Of a DNA stretch of 64,000 bases, positions 25,325 through 38,039 are shown piece by piece (within the stretch, counting starts at the first letter, position 1; every line of letters starts with the position of its first letter). A program made the position numbers and the translations under genes. Origin of the DNA: Paguma larvata (Eukaryota > Chordata > Mammalia > Carnivora > Viverridae); assembly GCA_030068075.1 (NCBI GenBank), contig CM057823.1, positions 19,998,485 to 20,062,484 on the forward strand, given 5' to 3'. The notes beneath the pieces were generated by a model, which ran no database searches, had not been told where the DNA came from, and saw nothing but the letters and a program-made list of their open reading frames with translations.

Positions 25325-25475
25325 TGAGGAGGGTCGAACCCATCACCTCCCCTACTTGACTGATAATAGCTTGAGGGCAAGCACCAAGTCTTACTTATCC
25401 CATAATCCCCCTGGCTCTGCAGTACGGCTTGCACAGTGTACACTTCCAAAGGGTCAAGTGAATGAATCACCTTCC
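25325..25475 (+). repeat. L2 3' end fragment
   Basis: GCTTGAGGGCAAGCACCAAG followed by GGGTCAAGTGAATGAATCA resembles the L2 end. Confidence 0.55.
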
Positions 25476-26339
25476 AGAACACAAAATTTCAGTAACCCTC
25501 TACATTTATATTTTTCAAAATGTGACTTTAATAGTCCACAGTGTGGAGTTACCCAGGGTGAGGTTATATTAGTAGGACACAAACCACTCTGCGTAGCCAT
25601 CACCATTTGCTCAAGCTCAAGAGTAAACTCAAAAATACAGTCACGGGAGTACAGATGAGTCACAACAAAAACACAACAGGCATTAAGAGGGCGGTCATCT
25701 GACAGAGAAACAAGAACACCCCACAAAGCGAGGTTCTCACGAGGACTTGACTTGCATGGAAGCATAGCGCTCGTGGTGATACTGTCAGTACCTGCCTCTG
25801 CAAGTGTGTTTACAAGATTTCTACTGCTTCACGTGGAGATTAAACAAAAATAACTTCCATAGTCACAGGCTTAAGAACATGTGTCCCGCTACGGAAGGTG
25901 TAATAAGCTCAAGACTTAGAAGGGTCGTGTCCCTTCCCCAGCAACCAAAGAAGACGAACAAGGGTCTTCACAGCTCCGTCCACAAATGTCTTTACCTGGT
26001 GGTGAATGAGCTCGCCTGGCATTCACAGAGTTCCTAACCACAACGGGAAAAACACACATGGTGAGCATCCCGGCTCATTAGAAGCCAAGGTTCACAGGAG
26101 AGCTACTTTGAGCAATGAGGTCACTGAGACGCAAAACCAAACATCATCTTATTTCCTGTTCTGAGGTTACAAAAATAACCAAATGAACAGACTTTCACAA
26201 GCTCACGTCAAAGAAATCACTCACCTCATGAAAGTGAGCTGGCAAAAAAAAAAAAAAAAAAGGAAGCTGGACAGCCCATCACCCAAGCTGCTATTCTGAC
26301 ACTTGACTCTTAAATTCCTATTTAATCTCCAAGTGTGTC

Positions 26340-27125
26340 TATACCTACACACTGCTGCATTCCCTTTATTTCTAAGGCTAACTTAGTTACCTGGGCTCTG
26401 GATGCTTTCATCCTCTGGTGGTCAGCCACTACTGATGCTCTTTTCTTTATCGGCTCTTTTTCTACAGGTTTCCTTACCCCCTACCCGTTTTCACTGTCTT
26501 AACCCTAGAACATCCCCACACCCTTTGAGGTGCTTCTGGATCTCTTCAAATTCAGCACAGCCCAAACTAAATCAATTACGGTCCTCTTGTTAACCACTTC
26601 TTGCTACTCTGTTCCCTGATTCGTTTCAGGGTCACCAAACAAGAAAGTGGTGGAGACACATGAGACTCTTCCCCACTAAGAGAAGCTTTACCAGACTCCC
26701 TTTCTCCAAAACATTTTTAGTATTTTCACTGTTTCTTATTCCCACATATTGATATGACCCTTATAAGTTTGTGTCTCAACGATGACAGAATTGATCTGCC
26801 TCAAACATCCTTGGAATTCAACCATCACTCGCCTCAACACTCAGTCTGCTCAAGGCATGGTGATACCTGCCCTCGATGTTTCAGAACACACCATACCCTT
26901 TTGTAAGGCCCCGCCTGCACCTTGGGAATACCAGCAGCTTCCCATGCCTGGAAAACTTCTGTAGGCACATTCCAAGGCCAGTTCAAATGTCATCACTATT
27001 CTAGTGGTGTTCCCTTCACTGTGGACACAGTGCTTCACATAAGTCTCCATTCGAATCAGGCCAGACAACATTTTTAAACGCCTATTGCATAATAGGTACA
27101 CTGTGCTGAGCAATGAAAACATATA
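26340..27125 (+). repeat. Probable L2-derived sequence
   Basis: Contains L2-like CCTTGGAATTCAACCATCAC, CTTCCCATGCCTGGAAAACT and a partly preserved 3' end. Strongly diverged; limits approximate. Confidence 0.4.
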
Positions 27126-27143
27126 AAAATAACTAAGACCTGG

Positions 27144-27377
27144 GGGCGCCTGGGTGGTTCAGGTGGTTGAGCGTCCGACTTCGGCTTGGGTCATGGTCTT
27201 GCGATTTGTGAGTTCAAGCCCTGTATTGGGCTGGATGCTGTCAGCAGAGAGCCCACTTTGAATCCTCTGCCCCCCTCTCTCTCTGCCCCTTCCCTGCTTA
27301 TGCTCACTCTCTCTCAAAAATATTTTTAAAATTTGAAAAAAAAATTTTTTTAAAGAATTCTTTCAAAATAAAAATTC
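27144..27377 (+). repeat. CanSINE, first of a nested pair
   Basis: Left end GGGCGCCTGGGTGGTTCAGG. AACTAAGACCTGG at 27131-27143 recurs only after the second copy (27603-27615), so the neighbour inserted into this copy's tail. Confidence 0.92.
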
Positions 27378-27602
27378 ATGGGGCACCTGGGTGGCTCAGT
27401 TGGTTGAGCATCCAACTTTGGCTCAGGACATGATCTCACGGTCCGTGAGTATGAGCCCAGCATCAGACTGTGCTGACAGCTTAGAGCCTGGAGCCTGCTT
27501 TGGATTCTGTTGTCTCCCTCTCTGCCCCTCCCCTGCTCATGCTCTGTCTCTCTCTCCAAAAAATAAACATTAAAAAAAAAAACAAAACACCAGCAACAAC
27601 AC
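27378..27602 (+). repeat. CanSINE, second of a nested pair
   Basis: Left end GGGGCACCTGGGTGGCTCAG, 3' end AATAAACATTAAAAAAAAAA. It lies within the outer duplication of the first copy. Confidence 0.92.
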
Positions 27603-28289
27603 AACTAAGACCTGGATTCTCCTTATGGACCTCACAATTTAGGAGACAGACATGTACAAAAATGACTACAGTAGAGCATCATCATCAATGCAAAGTATCG
27701 CAGAGGCCAGGACAGATCAGCTGCAGTTTAAAGAAAGAAGACTTTGCCTTGAAGTCAAGTGCTTCACTACCCCTTTTCGCCTCACCCTCCAACCAATGAG
27801 ATTGTTAAAAGGGCACGTTAGTCATGTTTATAATCTCCGAATCTAATAGACAGCCCAGCACACAGCAGGCTTTCAAACCTTTTCCTGAATTCACAAAGCA
27901 ACAGAAACTGCTTGGTGATGTATTAAGCCTCACTTATGAGTCATTCTACAAAGCAATCTTCTCCAGAATTACTTGCCAAGTGAGAAAAGTTGAGTGGAAG
28001 GCCTGAAAAATGATCAAGAATTCATAGCATCGAGAAGGAGTAAGAGATAAGACACTTGTCTCCCTGTGTGGCCTCCTCCCTCCTCCCCAGCTCCCACCAC
28101 GCATGCTGGGCAGCTCCCTGTCCCGTAGGCACCCTCATACCGCCCCACCTGCTGTTCCCTCCACCCGGGGAAGGCCTTTCATTTGATATCCTAACGTCTC
28201 CCTTCTCCTCCTCCTCCTCCACTGGCAGATATGGGCTCATTTGTCCCCTGCTTATAGTGTGGCCTTTCTCAACCACCTGATATTAAGAT

Positions 28290-28480
28290 CTCACGCCCTT
28301 CACTGGCCTTTCTCCTCAGCACGTATCATCATACATTCTCAGCATCTTCTTTACCGAATTTTCCGACTCACCTGACTAGAATGTCAGCTCTGCCAGGGAT
28401 TTCTCTCCTCTGTGTACTTCTGCATCCCAGCACGAGCAAGCACTCGATCGACACTCGTTAAACGAGCGAGTCAGTGTGTC
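28290..28480 (+). repeat. L2 3' end fragment
   Basis: GACTAGAATGTCAGCTCTGC, a CATCCCAGCACGAGCAAGCA stretch and a CACTCGTTAAACGAGCGAG end parallel the L2 terminus. Confidence 0.6.
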
Positions 28481-28499
28481 TGTTCCCTGGTGTGCAGAG

Positions 28500-28740
28500 C
28501 CTGTTCCCTGGGTCCACCAATTATCAACTGTGTAACTTCGTGCAAGTTACTTAAGGTTTCAAAACTTCCAATTCCCTGTCAATAGAACCGGGATAGCTAT
28601 CTAGACCTCATGAGTCGTGAGAATAAAGGCAAGTAGACATTATCTGTAGCTCATGAGTGGTGAGAATAAAAGAAATTAGGCATTCAGAAAGCTTAGATCA
28701 GAGCATGGCACGTCTCTGGCACTCAAAAACATCAATACCA
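28500..28740 (+). repeat. MIR with an internal duplication
   Basis: MIR-like GTAACTTCGTGCAAGTTACT and GAGCATGGCACGTCTCTGGC. A CTCATGAGT(C/G)GTGAGAATAAA segment occurs twice, about 44 bases apart. Confidence 0.6.
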
Positions 28741-29784
28741 CTATCATTTTTATGCAAAAAAAAGTTGACATATGTTCTTTAAAAAGTGTTTTAATTATAT
28801 GCATATATAGAAACATCGATAACACGTTGAAGTTATCTTTTAGAATAAGCTATTACGTGATAATTTCTAGTTTTTTATAACTTATCCAAGTATCTTTTAT
28901 AATTTTGCAAGCTAGTTCTCTCAAACTCTCACCTAGAGAAGGCCGAAATGATATAAAAGTACATTAAAAGATCTTAAATTCCCTTTGATCCTAAAATAGA
29001 CAAAATTAGTTTGCAAAAGACAACTAAGAAAAAAAGAACTTAGCCAGAAAGCACAGAAGCCTATAATGCCAGGCAAGCCGTGACAAGTTTGGTATGTACT
29101 ACTCCTGGTCTGAGAGGAATTTATCTCACAATAAACTGAATTAAAACAAAGGTTTACCCTTTTGAAATGTTATTTCTCTTTGTCCAGAAGAAAAACGAAA
29201 GACCGTTTCTTTCATGAGGCCCTTCTTCAGGCTCTGGAATCATCAGATCAAGCCCCTGGACAGTCCTCTTTCTCCCAAAGTCCTAAGGCACCTCGGGGCC
29301 TTTTCCACACCCTTTATACACCCTTTCGGCTGCTCGTGGCCACGTCATCAGCACGCGTTTGCCCTCCCCAGGTGGGTTGCAGGATCCAGAGGGCAGGGAG
29401 TGTATTCTGCCCTGCCTCCAATCCTGCCCCGCTGAGGCTAGTCCCTGCAAGGGCGATGACATGTTTGTATGAAGGGACACACACGTTTATAAACTAAAAC
29501 GTGGTCAAAACTGGTACTGCCTTCAGAAGAGGATGGCGGATGGGTCTCTGAAAGTGCCTGAATCAATCATTAAATATTTAACTGTGCGGTTATTTATTCA
29601 GCAGCATTGATTTACAATAACCACGTAACATCATTTAAATTATGGTAAAGTGACACAGAACTCTAAGCCGAGGGCCTGAACACAGAATTGCCAGTTTCTA
29701 CACCATTCAGCTGAGCCTGAAAATTCTTTTTCAAAACTCAAGGTTCTACTAAGATCAGCTCTTTAGACTGATAACGTCAAGGTT

Positions 29785-30025
29785 AAGACCAGGGGCTCCA
29801 GAGTCCTACTGCCTGGTTTGAATCTTACCTCCGCCACTTTCTAGCTGCAGGACCTTGACAAATTATTTGACTTCTGTGTGAGGTTTCCTTTAGTTTGTAA
29901 ACCTTGGCTAAGCCTCTCAAAACTACTGTGAGAATTCAATGCACTTATAAATGAAATGATTAAGACAGAGCCTGGAACTTGGTAAGCACTTTGTGAGAGT
30001 TGCTATCATCAGCATTATAATTAAT
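29785..30025 (+). repeat. MIR, near complete
   Basis: Ordered MIR features: CCTGGTTTGAATCTTACCTC, ACCTTGACAAATTATTTGAC, AGCCTGGAACTTGGTAAGCA. Confidence 0.8.
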
Positions 30026-30149
30026 TGTGATAGTTTTCCTCACAATCTCCTTTAACTGGAGTGGTTAAAACATACACATACTCTACACCAAGATAATGTG
30101 AATCTGGTTTGTCATCACTCATAATCTGGTTTCATACAAATCTCCAGAT

Positions 30150-30440
30150 TTTGAAAATTATTTTTCCACTTCTATTGAGATCTAATTGGCACGCAATACT
30201 TCTAAGTTTAAGGTGTATAGCCTGATGGCTTGACTTACATATGCTGTGCAGTAACGACCTCAGAAAATTTAACTAGCATCTATCAGCTTATATATACACA
30301 ATAAAAAGCAAAAAATATATTTTTTTCCTTACGATGAAAATTGTTATGATTTACTCTCTTAACTCTCATTTATATCATACGGCAGCGTTAGCTATAGTCT
30401 TCCTGTCGTACATTACAATTTCCAGGTTTTGACAAGTAAA
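30150..30440 (-). repeat. Possible old L1 3' end fragment
   Basis: TTCTATTGAGATCTAATTGG and AAGTTTAAGGTGTATAGCCT resemble the reversed L1M 3' end. Confidence 0.45.
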
Positions 30441-31206
30441 ATGGAAGAGGTGCATTGGATTTAATTACAATTTTTTTCTCCTCCTCTCGTTAAAGCTTCA
30501 AGAATACGGCTATTTCAATTCCGGGTCTGGTCTTCTACTTAGTTCTCTGAAAGGATTTACTGAAAAGCCCTGTCTGCAGTAACACTGCTGCTGCTTACCT
30601 TTCGGGAGAGTAACTGTGCACACAGTACAGAGGCTGTCCATTTGGTTTCGATTTTCTCCTACACAAACACCGCATTGTACAGTAAATGGCAACACTCTCA
30701 GTATCTAAAGGCACATTGTTTTTGCTCCTTGATTTTCTGCTCTACTTTAACTCTGTGGGGATTAAGTTTCCTGTCCCCCACAGCAAACACCTCTCGATTT
30801 ATTGTGAGCATCCAAACAAGCTAGGTGCTGTTATTATTTTTTCTTTTTTGAAATACAGCATAATCATGTTAGTCTTCCAAAAGTTAAAATAGAAAATCAA
30901 ATGCAAATCTCTGAAGTTTCTGGTTACATGATCCCCTGCCCCCCTTCCCATTTCTATACAGAAAACCACCAGGTAAACAAAAATTAGTTTGTAACTCAGA
31001 CTGAAAACTGTGAATAGATGACTTAGTTATCAGGTTTCTTTACATAGGCTAATAAAAGCTCAATACATGTCCTCGTCTTTTCATTAAGAGTAAACAGACC
31101 TACTTTTCTCTTAAATGAAATTATATATAGTATAAAGGGACTTAAAAAGTGCTGAACTCTTCGGTGGAATGCATCACCTACATAAAGTATCCCATTTTTC
31201 GAAATA

Positions 31207-31645
31207 CAGTTGTTCCCCCCAACCCTACCCTCCCATACACAGGGACACGTTTCAAGACATCCAGGGGATGCCTACAACTACAGATAGAACCAAACTCGAT
31301 GTATCCTGGTTTCTTTCTCTATGTACATACCTATGATAAAGTTTAATTTATAAATGAGATGCAAAAAGAGATTAACAACTAATAACAAAATAATTATAAC
31401 AATATACTGTGATAAAAGTTATGTGAACGTGGTCTGTCTCTCTCAAAGTATCTTCACTCTTCTTCCTGTGATCATGTGAGATGATTAAAATGCCTACAGG
31501 ATGAGATGAAGTGCACTGAATGACCTAGGCATCACGAGTTGGTGTTAGGCTACTAGTGGCATCCTAACAATACCTACTTGTGCACTGTGGTTGACTGCTA
31601 ACTGAAATTGTTGATGGCGAAACCACAAAGAGCTGGGGACTACTG
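31207..31645. mobile_element. Nonautonomous Tigger-like DNA transposon
   Basis: Ends are inverted: CAGTTGTTCCCC at 31207 and, reversed, CAGTAGTCCCCA at 31645. It is preceded by TA; the right-hand TA has decayed to TT. Interior ACGTTTCAAGACATCCAGGG is typical of Tigger-type elements. No transposase frame. Confidence 0.65.
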
Positions 31646-31814
31646 TTTATCCTAGGCATTGGTCTTATCTCTTAAAAGTATGTACGCTTTTGGTTTTCTG
31701 GGTTTGGAGCACCATGGGGTCCATCCTAGTAGCCGCCACTGGTCAGAAAGTTAGGTGAGCTCCGAGCTACCCCTGGAAAGATAAGGACTGTCAAAGATGA
31801 GGGTGCCTTACGTT

Positions 31815-31965
31815 TTCAAATCCTCACATTTCACAATGCAAGGCTGAAGCCCGGGGTGGGGAAGGTAAACAACTTGCCTGGGCAGTTCATTGGGGCCAGA
31901 GCGGTACTAGAACATGGGGCCCGTAACTGCGCGCTGTGCTGCCAATGCCCATGGCTCTAGCCACC
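31815..31965 (-). repeat. MIR fragment
   Basis: TTTCACAATGCAAGGCTGAA, ACAACTTGCCTGGGCAGTTC and GGTACTAGAACATGGGGCCC fit reversed MIR. Confidence 0.5.
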
Positions 31966-33306
31966 AAGCCACAGGTGCTCCTAACACCCAAACAGGAAGG
32001 GAGCTCCCCAGCATCTGGCAACTACCAGGACCCTTATCTGGCATCAACAGTAAGAACTAAAGCTTTGATCTCACTTATGCCTCACCTCCCCAAGTGTGGC
32101 GATATCCCCAATCAGGATCATCGCTCCCCTTCTGTTTTTCTCCCCAGTGAAGACGATGTCAAGTGAATTTTTTCCTCCCACTCAGCTCCTCTAGGGATGG
32201 GAATGCAAAGGTGCTGCAGATCTCTCTTCCTTCACCCATACTTCTTCCTGGGTTTGGTCCTTAGAACCGCAAGACCTTGAGGCTGGGCCTGAATCTAGGC
32301 TCATTATAGACTTCTCACATAAAACAGGATTGGAAAATAAAACCTCAAACTACCAAGGTGTAGAGGAGGAAAGAGATCGTCTGTGACGTGTTTGGTTTTG
32401 TGAGTTTCTGCAAAACGTTCTCATATGTGTTGACGCATCACTCTAGAAGTACTTTTTTTTTTCCCCCAGACCATTCAACAGTAGGCACAATTTTTATACA
32501 GGAACTGACTTCTAAATCCATTGGACATGCCTTTAATTTGGTCCAGGTTGGACCTGTTAAAATAAAGGGTGTTCCCTGCAATGTTCTCAGTCAACTGGAA
32601 CAGCTAGCAGCATTTCTGTCTTCGTCTACGAAATAGGCTGACTTTTCCATGTCCTGTTCTGAACTATAACCCAGAGAAATCTCTACCATCTGCCAGATTT
32701 TTAGTAAGACACTTAACGGCTACTCTTAAAGCACTCAAATTTCATAAAATTACTTCGGCTTTCCAACTACTACTTCTAAAATATAAACCAACATAAATAA
32801 AAGTTCATCTCAGAAAAGTTTTAATTTTTTAGTCATCCTCATCTCTCTGAAAATTTTTAATACAGCTTTCAGAAAAAGTCAAGAAAACACTAAGCTCTTT
32901 TCATGTGGTGAGGGCCAACCATGAGTTCAGAGTATAACACGTGAGTACTATTAAGCACTTAAACATTTATAAAAGAATTTTTTCTAATTCTGAAATTATT
33001 TGTATGTAACAAGCATCCAATTGTATTTTTATTTACAATTCCTCTGAATAACTTAGAAGATGGTTTATGCACCTATATTTTTCTCCAACTAGCCTTTACA
33101 CTGCTCAAAGATAAGAGCTGTGTCTATGACTTCTTTTTCTACCTTCTCTGTGTAAGACGCTGGTCCACTAAAGGCTAAATGTTCTGGTGACAGCATGTGT
33201 TGGTTTTATAACCAAAACCTGTCTTCCTGCTTGGTGACATGCCTAATTTTACATTCAAATTATCCATAAACTGCTAGAAGGCGCAACTGATTTATTTTAT
33301 TCTTAC

Positions 33307-33502
33307 CAGAACTGGACACACGCCTGATCCTCTGAGGAGATAAGGCCCGATCAGAACTGAGATTTCTACTGTCACTATTCCGCCTCAAACAGGAAACAGA
33401 AGGCCCCACTTTGGCTTTTGAACCAGGTGTTTTCCTCAAATTGGAGGAGTCAGGCTTGGAAATATTCCTACCTGAGGTGACTGCAGTTTTTGAAGCAGAA
33501 CC
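33307..33502 (-). CDS. MTUS1: MTUS1 exon 3
   Basis: A 196-base exon between a CACAG acceptor (AG 33504-33503) with a pyrimidine run and a G|GTAAGA donor (GT 33306-33305). It starts in phase 0 with GSASKTAVTSGRNISKP and ends in phase 1 within the Gly codon of SPQRIRRVSSSG. Other landmarks are VGPSVSCLRRNSDSRN and SSDRALSPQRIRR. It is basic and serine-rich, with several Arg-x-x-Ser sites. It belongs to the central ATIP3 region to which microtubule association has been mapped in published work (remembered). The plus-strand ORF covering it is only its antisense shadow. Confidence 0.96.
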
Positions 33503-33929
33503 CTGTGAAAAAATAGTTAAGACTTTAGTCCAGATCATACCCTCCTCATACCATTTCCTTGTGGCACTATGTCAAAGCGACAATTTCTGTCTAAGCAGAT
33601 ATGCCACAGGGCTATTGAATTTTCATTTTGAGAATGAAGGAATTAAACCTCTTCATAGTTTGCTCTTCAATCCATCATGATCTTTTATGCCCGACAGTGG
33701 AACTATTCCCAAGATGCCCAGGGCCACAAGCTGAAGTCAAGCTGCAATTCTCAGTCCCTGAGGCCTTTCTATGGCATCTGATGCTGAGGACGCCGTCTTT
33801 CTTCCGTTGCTCCAACAGACCGCTTTCCTGGTTTTCCTTCTCTGTCTGGTTATTCCTCCTCTGGATCCTGTTCTGTACACCTTTCAATGCCAGTTGTCCC
33901 AAGGGTCCCGAACCTGTTCTTTCCTTGCC

Positions 33930-35035
33930 ATGTGCTATCTTCAGGTGACCTTGTCCACTGTTTCAACCACCACCTACACCCCATTATATCTGAAGTCCAC
34001 AGTCCTAGTCAGCACTCTCCTGCCTTTCTCCTTTCTCTCTTTCTTTACCTGCCCACTTAGCATAGCACACTTTGGGCACCTCTACCAAGCAATGCCGAGT
34101 AATCATATCATTACCATTTTTATGGATCAACATATACCCCTTACGGAATAACACTTTAGGTTCAAAATCCATGTTTCGACCCCTTTCATCTTCATAACCC
34201 TAGAACTTGTTACTTTTATCATACCCCACTTTACAGAAATATGCAAAGAAGCTTCTACCATTAAACTAGTTTCACCAACCATCTCAAAGCTTATTTTCCA
34301 AATTCATCACAACATACCCAGGAACCCAACATAAACAATGAAAGCTATTTCTAGGGGCTTCCTTTTTTTTTTTTCACGTCTTCAACTCTCGATAGCCTTC
34401 TTTCCCTTTTGCATCCATCCTAGCACAGGCCTGCATCATTTCTTCCCAGGATTACTGAAAGCACATCCTTAGGACTTCTTGTCTCACCAGCTCCCAATTC
34501 GCGTTCCACTCCACTGCTAAGGTCATCTCCTCAAAGGCCAAACTGGGTTAGGTGGCTTCCCTCTGTCTTCCAGATAAAGTCGACTCTCAACAGCTAGGCA
34601 CACTGAGCCTTTTTGGATCTAGCAACTCCTGGTGGCTTCATCAGCTTATTCCTTACTGTTCACAGTTCCGCACCCCCATCTCCTGTCACACTAACTACCT
34701 GGAGTCCCCTAAATGAGAATAGCTTTTCATGTTTCTTCATCTTTGTATATGTTATTTCCCCACCTACAACACCCTTCCGATTCACTGTGGCTAAACTAGC
34801 TCCCGTAGAAGCCTTCCTTGACAACTCTCTTCAAGGCCATCACCCCATGCAGCACGGCAGCCGATACATACTCCCAACTGAATATTTAACATCCCCTTTT
34901 AGTTTATCTTCTAGTATCACCCACCATACCAGGCACTAGGATGGGCTAGAGGTGGTAGCTTTCTTTTCTATATCCCAACAATCACCATCATACGTAGTAC
35001 ACAGTAGGCAGCCAATAAATATTCCCATTCTACCT
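33930..35035 (+). repeat. L2-derived sequence
   Basis: AGGTCATCTCCTCAAAGGCC, CAGATAAAGTCGACTCTCAA and the end ACACAGTAGGCAGCCAATAAAT follow L2 order. The two longer plus-strand ORFs (106 and 126 codons) are L2 shadows. Confidence 0.65.
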
Positions 35036-35109
35036 AGAGGTGAGGATCCGAGCTTTATTCAAGGAAAAATTCCAACATGATAACTTAAATTTTGTATTCT
35101 CCCTTTACA

Positions 35110-35235
35110 TTAGGAAAATTGAATCTCATAGAGACGAGGTAAGTGCCGGATGTCATTCTGCCAATGAATGATGGAGCTAATCTGAAAGCATATCTAACTC
35201 TAAGATCCATACTTCTAACACCTATGCTGTGTTTT
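35110..35235 (-). repeat. MIR fragment
   Basis: Diverged reverse MIR: AAAATTGAATCTCATAGAGA then GATGGAGCTAATCTGAAAGC. Confidence 0.45.
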
Positions 35236-36529
35236 CCCCCACTGATACCTTTCTTTCTTTGTATAAGAAGTCATAAGAAGATTAATTTATAATACAGATA
35301 TGTAAAGCCCCATGCTACCAGCAGTTGAAATCATACACTGGGTGAGTCCAAAATGTAATAGGGTAAGACTTCCAGGGAAGATGCGGAGGAGGAGGAGATG
35401 TTGTCCCAAGAATACTACTAGATAACACTCATATCAGTGCAAATAACCCAGAAAATGACCCAAAGACTAGCACAACAAACTCCACAACCAAATGTGCGGA
35501 AGAGGTCACATTATAGAGGGTAGGACCAGGAGAGGCATGTGGGGAGCTAAACACCAAGAGTCTGGATTCGGGAGGGAGGGAGCTATAGGCAAGGAGAGGG
35601 GCAAGAAATAGACTATCACACCAGAGAGCCTGCATGGGGAAGACCAATGCCCATAGCATTTGGCTTTGGAAATCAAAGGGGCTGAATTTTCTGAGTTCTT
35701 AAAACTAGGTAGGACTTCAAGTCTAGAGCTTTAAAAATCAGCAGGCTCTGTGCTGGGGAGAGCCTAGGGGCAATAGGAAGTTGAGTCCTTATCTTCAAAG
35801 AGATAACACAACAAAAAGCCCAAGGGGATACAGCTTAGAAGCAGCAATTTGAAAAACTGCCTGGGGTACACAAGAGGGAAAGTTAGTTATTAATCTCAGA
35901 GTTCCCTGAGGGACTTTTCTAGGAACAAGGGAAGGCACGTGGCATTTTCTTCCCCTACCCCCAACATAATCACATGGCTAACTGCAGGAAACAGCCAGCA
36001 CTCACTACCTCACCTGCTTACACCACGTTCTGCCCCTTCCTGCTGGGCCTGCCTCAGTCCTGGTGCTGTGGATTCCCTCCCCCAGGAGACCCACCAAAAC
36101 CTTGCCACCATTGCATCTCTGATTTCTCCTAGAGGATGTGTGCATCCTATTAAAACTACATCCCCATCCAGATGTGCTTCATGGAGCAACCCTGGCCCAC
36201 CTCAGTCTCCACAGTGACTAAGTGTCCTCTGAGGAGAAGGACTGGTGTCCAAAGCTTATGACACCAAGATTCCACTCGCCATGCTTCCCTGGTCTCCGTA
36301 GCGGCTGCACGACCCCTGTTCCCTGTGGGAACAGCTTGTGGCACCCTGCCCCCACCACATGTGCTCTGTGGAGAAATCCAGGCTGGCCTGGTGTTGGAGG
36401 CAGTGTTGAGTCCCCTGTAAAGAGGGTCTGTACCACCTTGCTACAAGTGTGGGCCCTGCCCACTACTTTCAAGAGCAACAGACATAGCTGAATTTCCTAA
36501 CACACAGAAACCATTACAGAGAGTTAGGC

Positions 36530-37470
36530 GAAATGAGGAGACAGAGGAGTATGTCCCACATGAAACAACAGGACAAAATCGTAGCAAGAGACCTAAGTGA
36601 AACAGAGATAATTAACAGACCTGATAGAGAATTTAAAGTAATGATCATGAAGATACTCACTAGACTTGAGAAAAGAGTGGAGGGCATCAGGGAGACCCTT
36701 ACCACAGAGAAAAAAAGAACCCATCAAAGATCAAGAATACAATAATTGCAATTAAAAACACACGTGTGGAATAAATAGCAGGCTAGAGGGAGGAGAGGAA
36801 TGAATCAAAACCTGGAAGACAGAGTGATGGAAAATAATCAAACTGAACAAGTGAGAAAAGAATTATGCATACTGACAATAGACTTAGGGTACTCAGTGAC
36901 TGCAGCAAGTGTAACATTCGCAATATAAGGATCCCAGAAGAAGAGAGAGAAAAGGGGGCAGAAAATTTATTTGAAGAAATAATAGATGCAAACTTCCCTC
37001 TTCTGGAGAAAGAAACAGATATCCAGATCTAGGAGACACAGAGATCCCCACCAAAAAAAAAAAAAAAAAAAAAATCAACCCAAGGAGGTCCGCACCAAGA
37101 CCCTTAGGAATTAAAATGGAAAAAAAAAAAAAAAGTAGTGATGAAGAATGTCAAAAGCAACACGAGAAAAGACAATTACATACCAGAGCAGAGAAACCCC
37201 GTAAGGGTATCAGCGGATCTATCAGCAAAAACTTAGCAGGCCAGAAGAGAGTGGCATGATCTATTCAAAGTGCTAAAAGGGGAAGATCTGCAGCCAAGAA
37301 TACTCTACACAGCAAAGCTACCATTCAGAATAGAAGGAGAGAAAAAGAATTTCTCAAACCAACAAAAACTAACCACTAAAAGTTCATGACCACTAAACCA
37401 GCCCTATAAAAAAATACTAAAGGGGACTATTTGTGCGGAAAAGAAAGATCATAAGTGAGACTGAGAAAAG
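36530..37470 (+). pseudogene. L1 ORF1 remnant
   Basis: Opens with SHMKQQDKIVARDLSETEII and EFKVMIMKILTRLEKRVEGI, a coiled-coil-like L1 ORF1 start. Later pieces are broken by stops and A runs (37053-37074, 37119-37133). Not functional. Confidence 0.75.
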
Positions 37471-37759
37471 TACAAAACATAAAATTAGTATTTCTGTAAA
37501 AAAAACGATCAAGAAATTCACAAAATTAAAGGATGTAAAATACGGCACCATGTACCTAACACGTGCTGGGAGGTTGGTGGGAAGAGTAAAGAATGAGTTC
37601 AAACTTAAGCAAGCATCAACTTCATATATGCTACTATATGCAGTAGATGTTAGACAAACTTAATGTTAACCACAAATTAAAAAAAAAAAAAACACTAACA
37701 GATATGCAAAGAAAAAAGAAATAAATCTTAAGTATATCACTCAAGAAAACCGTCAAATC

Positions 37760-37985
37760 GGGACACCTAGGTGGCTCAGTTGGTTAAGCAGCCAGCTTAG
37801 GCTCAGGTCATGATCTCAAGCTCATGAGTTTGAGCACTGTGTTGGGCTCTCTGTTGACAGCTCAGAGCCTGGAGTCTGCTTCAGATTCTGTGTGTGTCTC
37901 TCTCTCTCTGTCCCTTCTCAACTTGTGCTCTCTCTGTCCCTCAAAAACAAATAAACATTAAAAATATTTAAAACAAAACAATACA
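37760..37985 (+). repeat. CanSINE inside L1
   Basis: Left end GGGACACCTAGGTGGCTCAG, between L1 ORF1 and ORF2 remnants. Confidence 0.92.
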
Positions 37986-38039
37986 AAATCATCAAATCAT
38001 GAAAGAGAACAAGAGAAAGATCAGAGAAAACTACAAAAA

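Larger units (their letters stand above)
12409..33306 (-). other. MTUS1: MTUS1 intron 3
   Basis: About 20.9 kb with many SINEs plus L2, MIR and L1 relics listed separately. I see no recognisable gene in the segments between repeats, including 12680-13800, 16200-16860, 17050-17730, 18010-18940, 19030-20230, 25480-26340, 28760-29780, 30440-31200 and 31970-33300. Confidence 0.85.

Noticed and set aside
29162..29497. 111-codon ORF
   Set aside because: No recognisable domain or splice context; chance ORF in GC-richer intron sequence.
33411..33680. 89-codon plus-strand ORF
   Set aside because: Overlaps MTUS1 exon 3 in antisense and has no recognisable family.
33628..34939. ORFs of 106, 126 and 108 codons
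   Set aside because: Leu/Pro/Ser-rich translations of L2-derived sequence.
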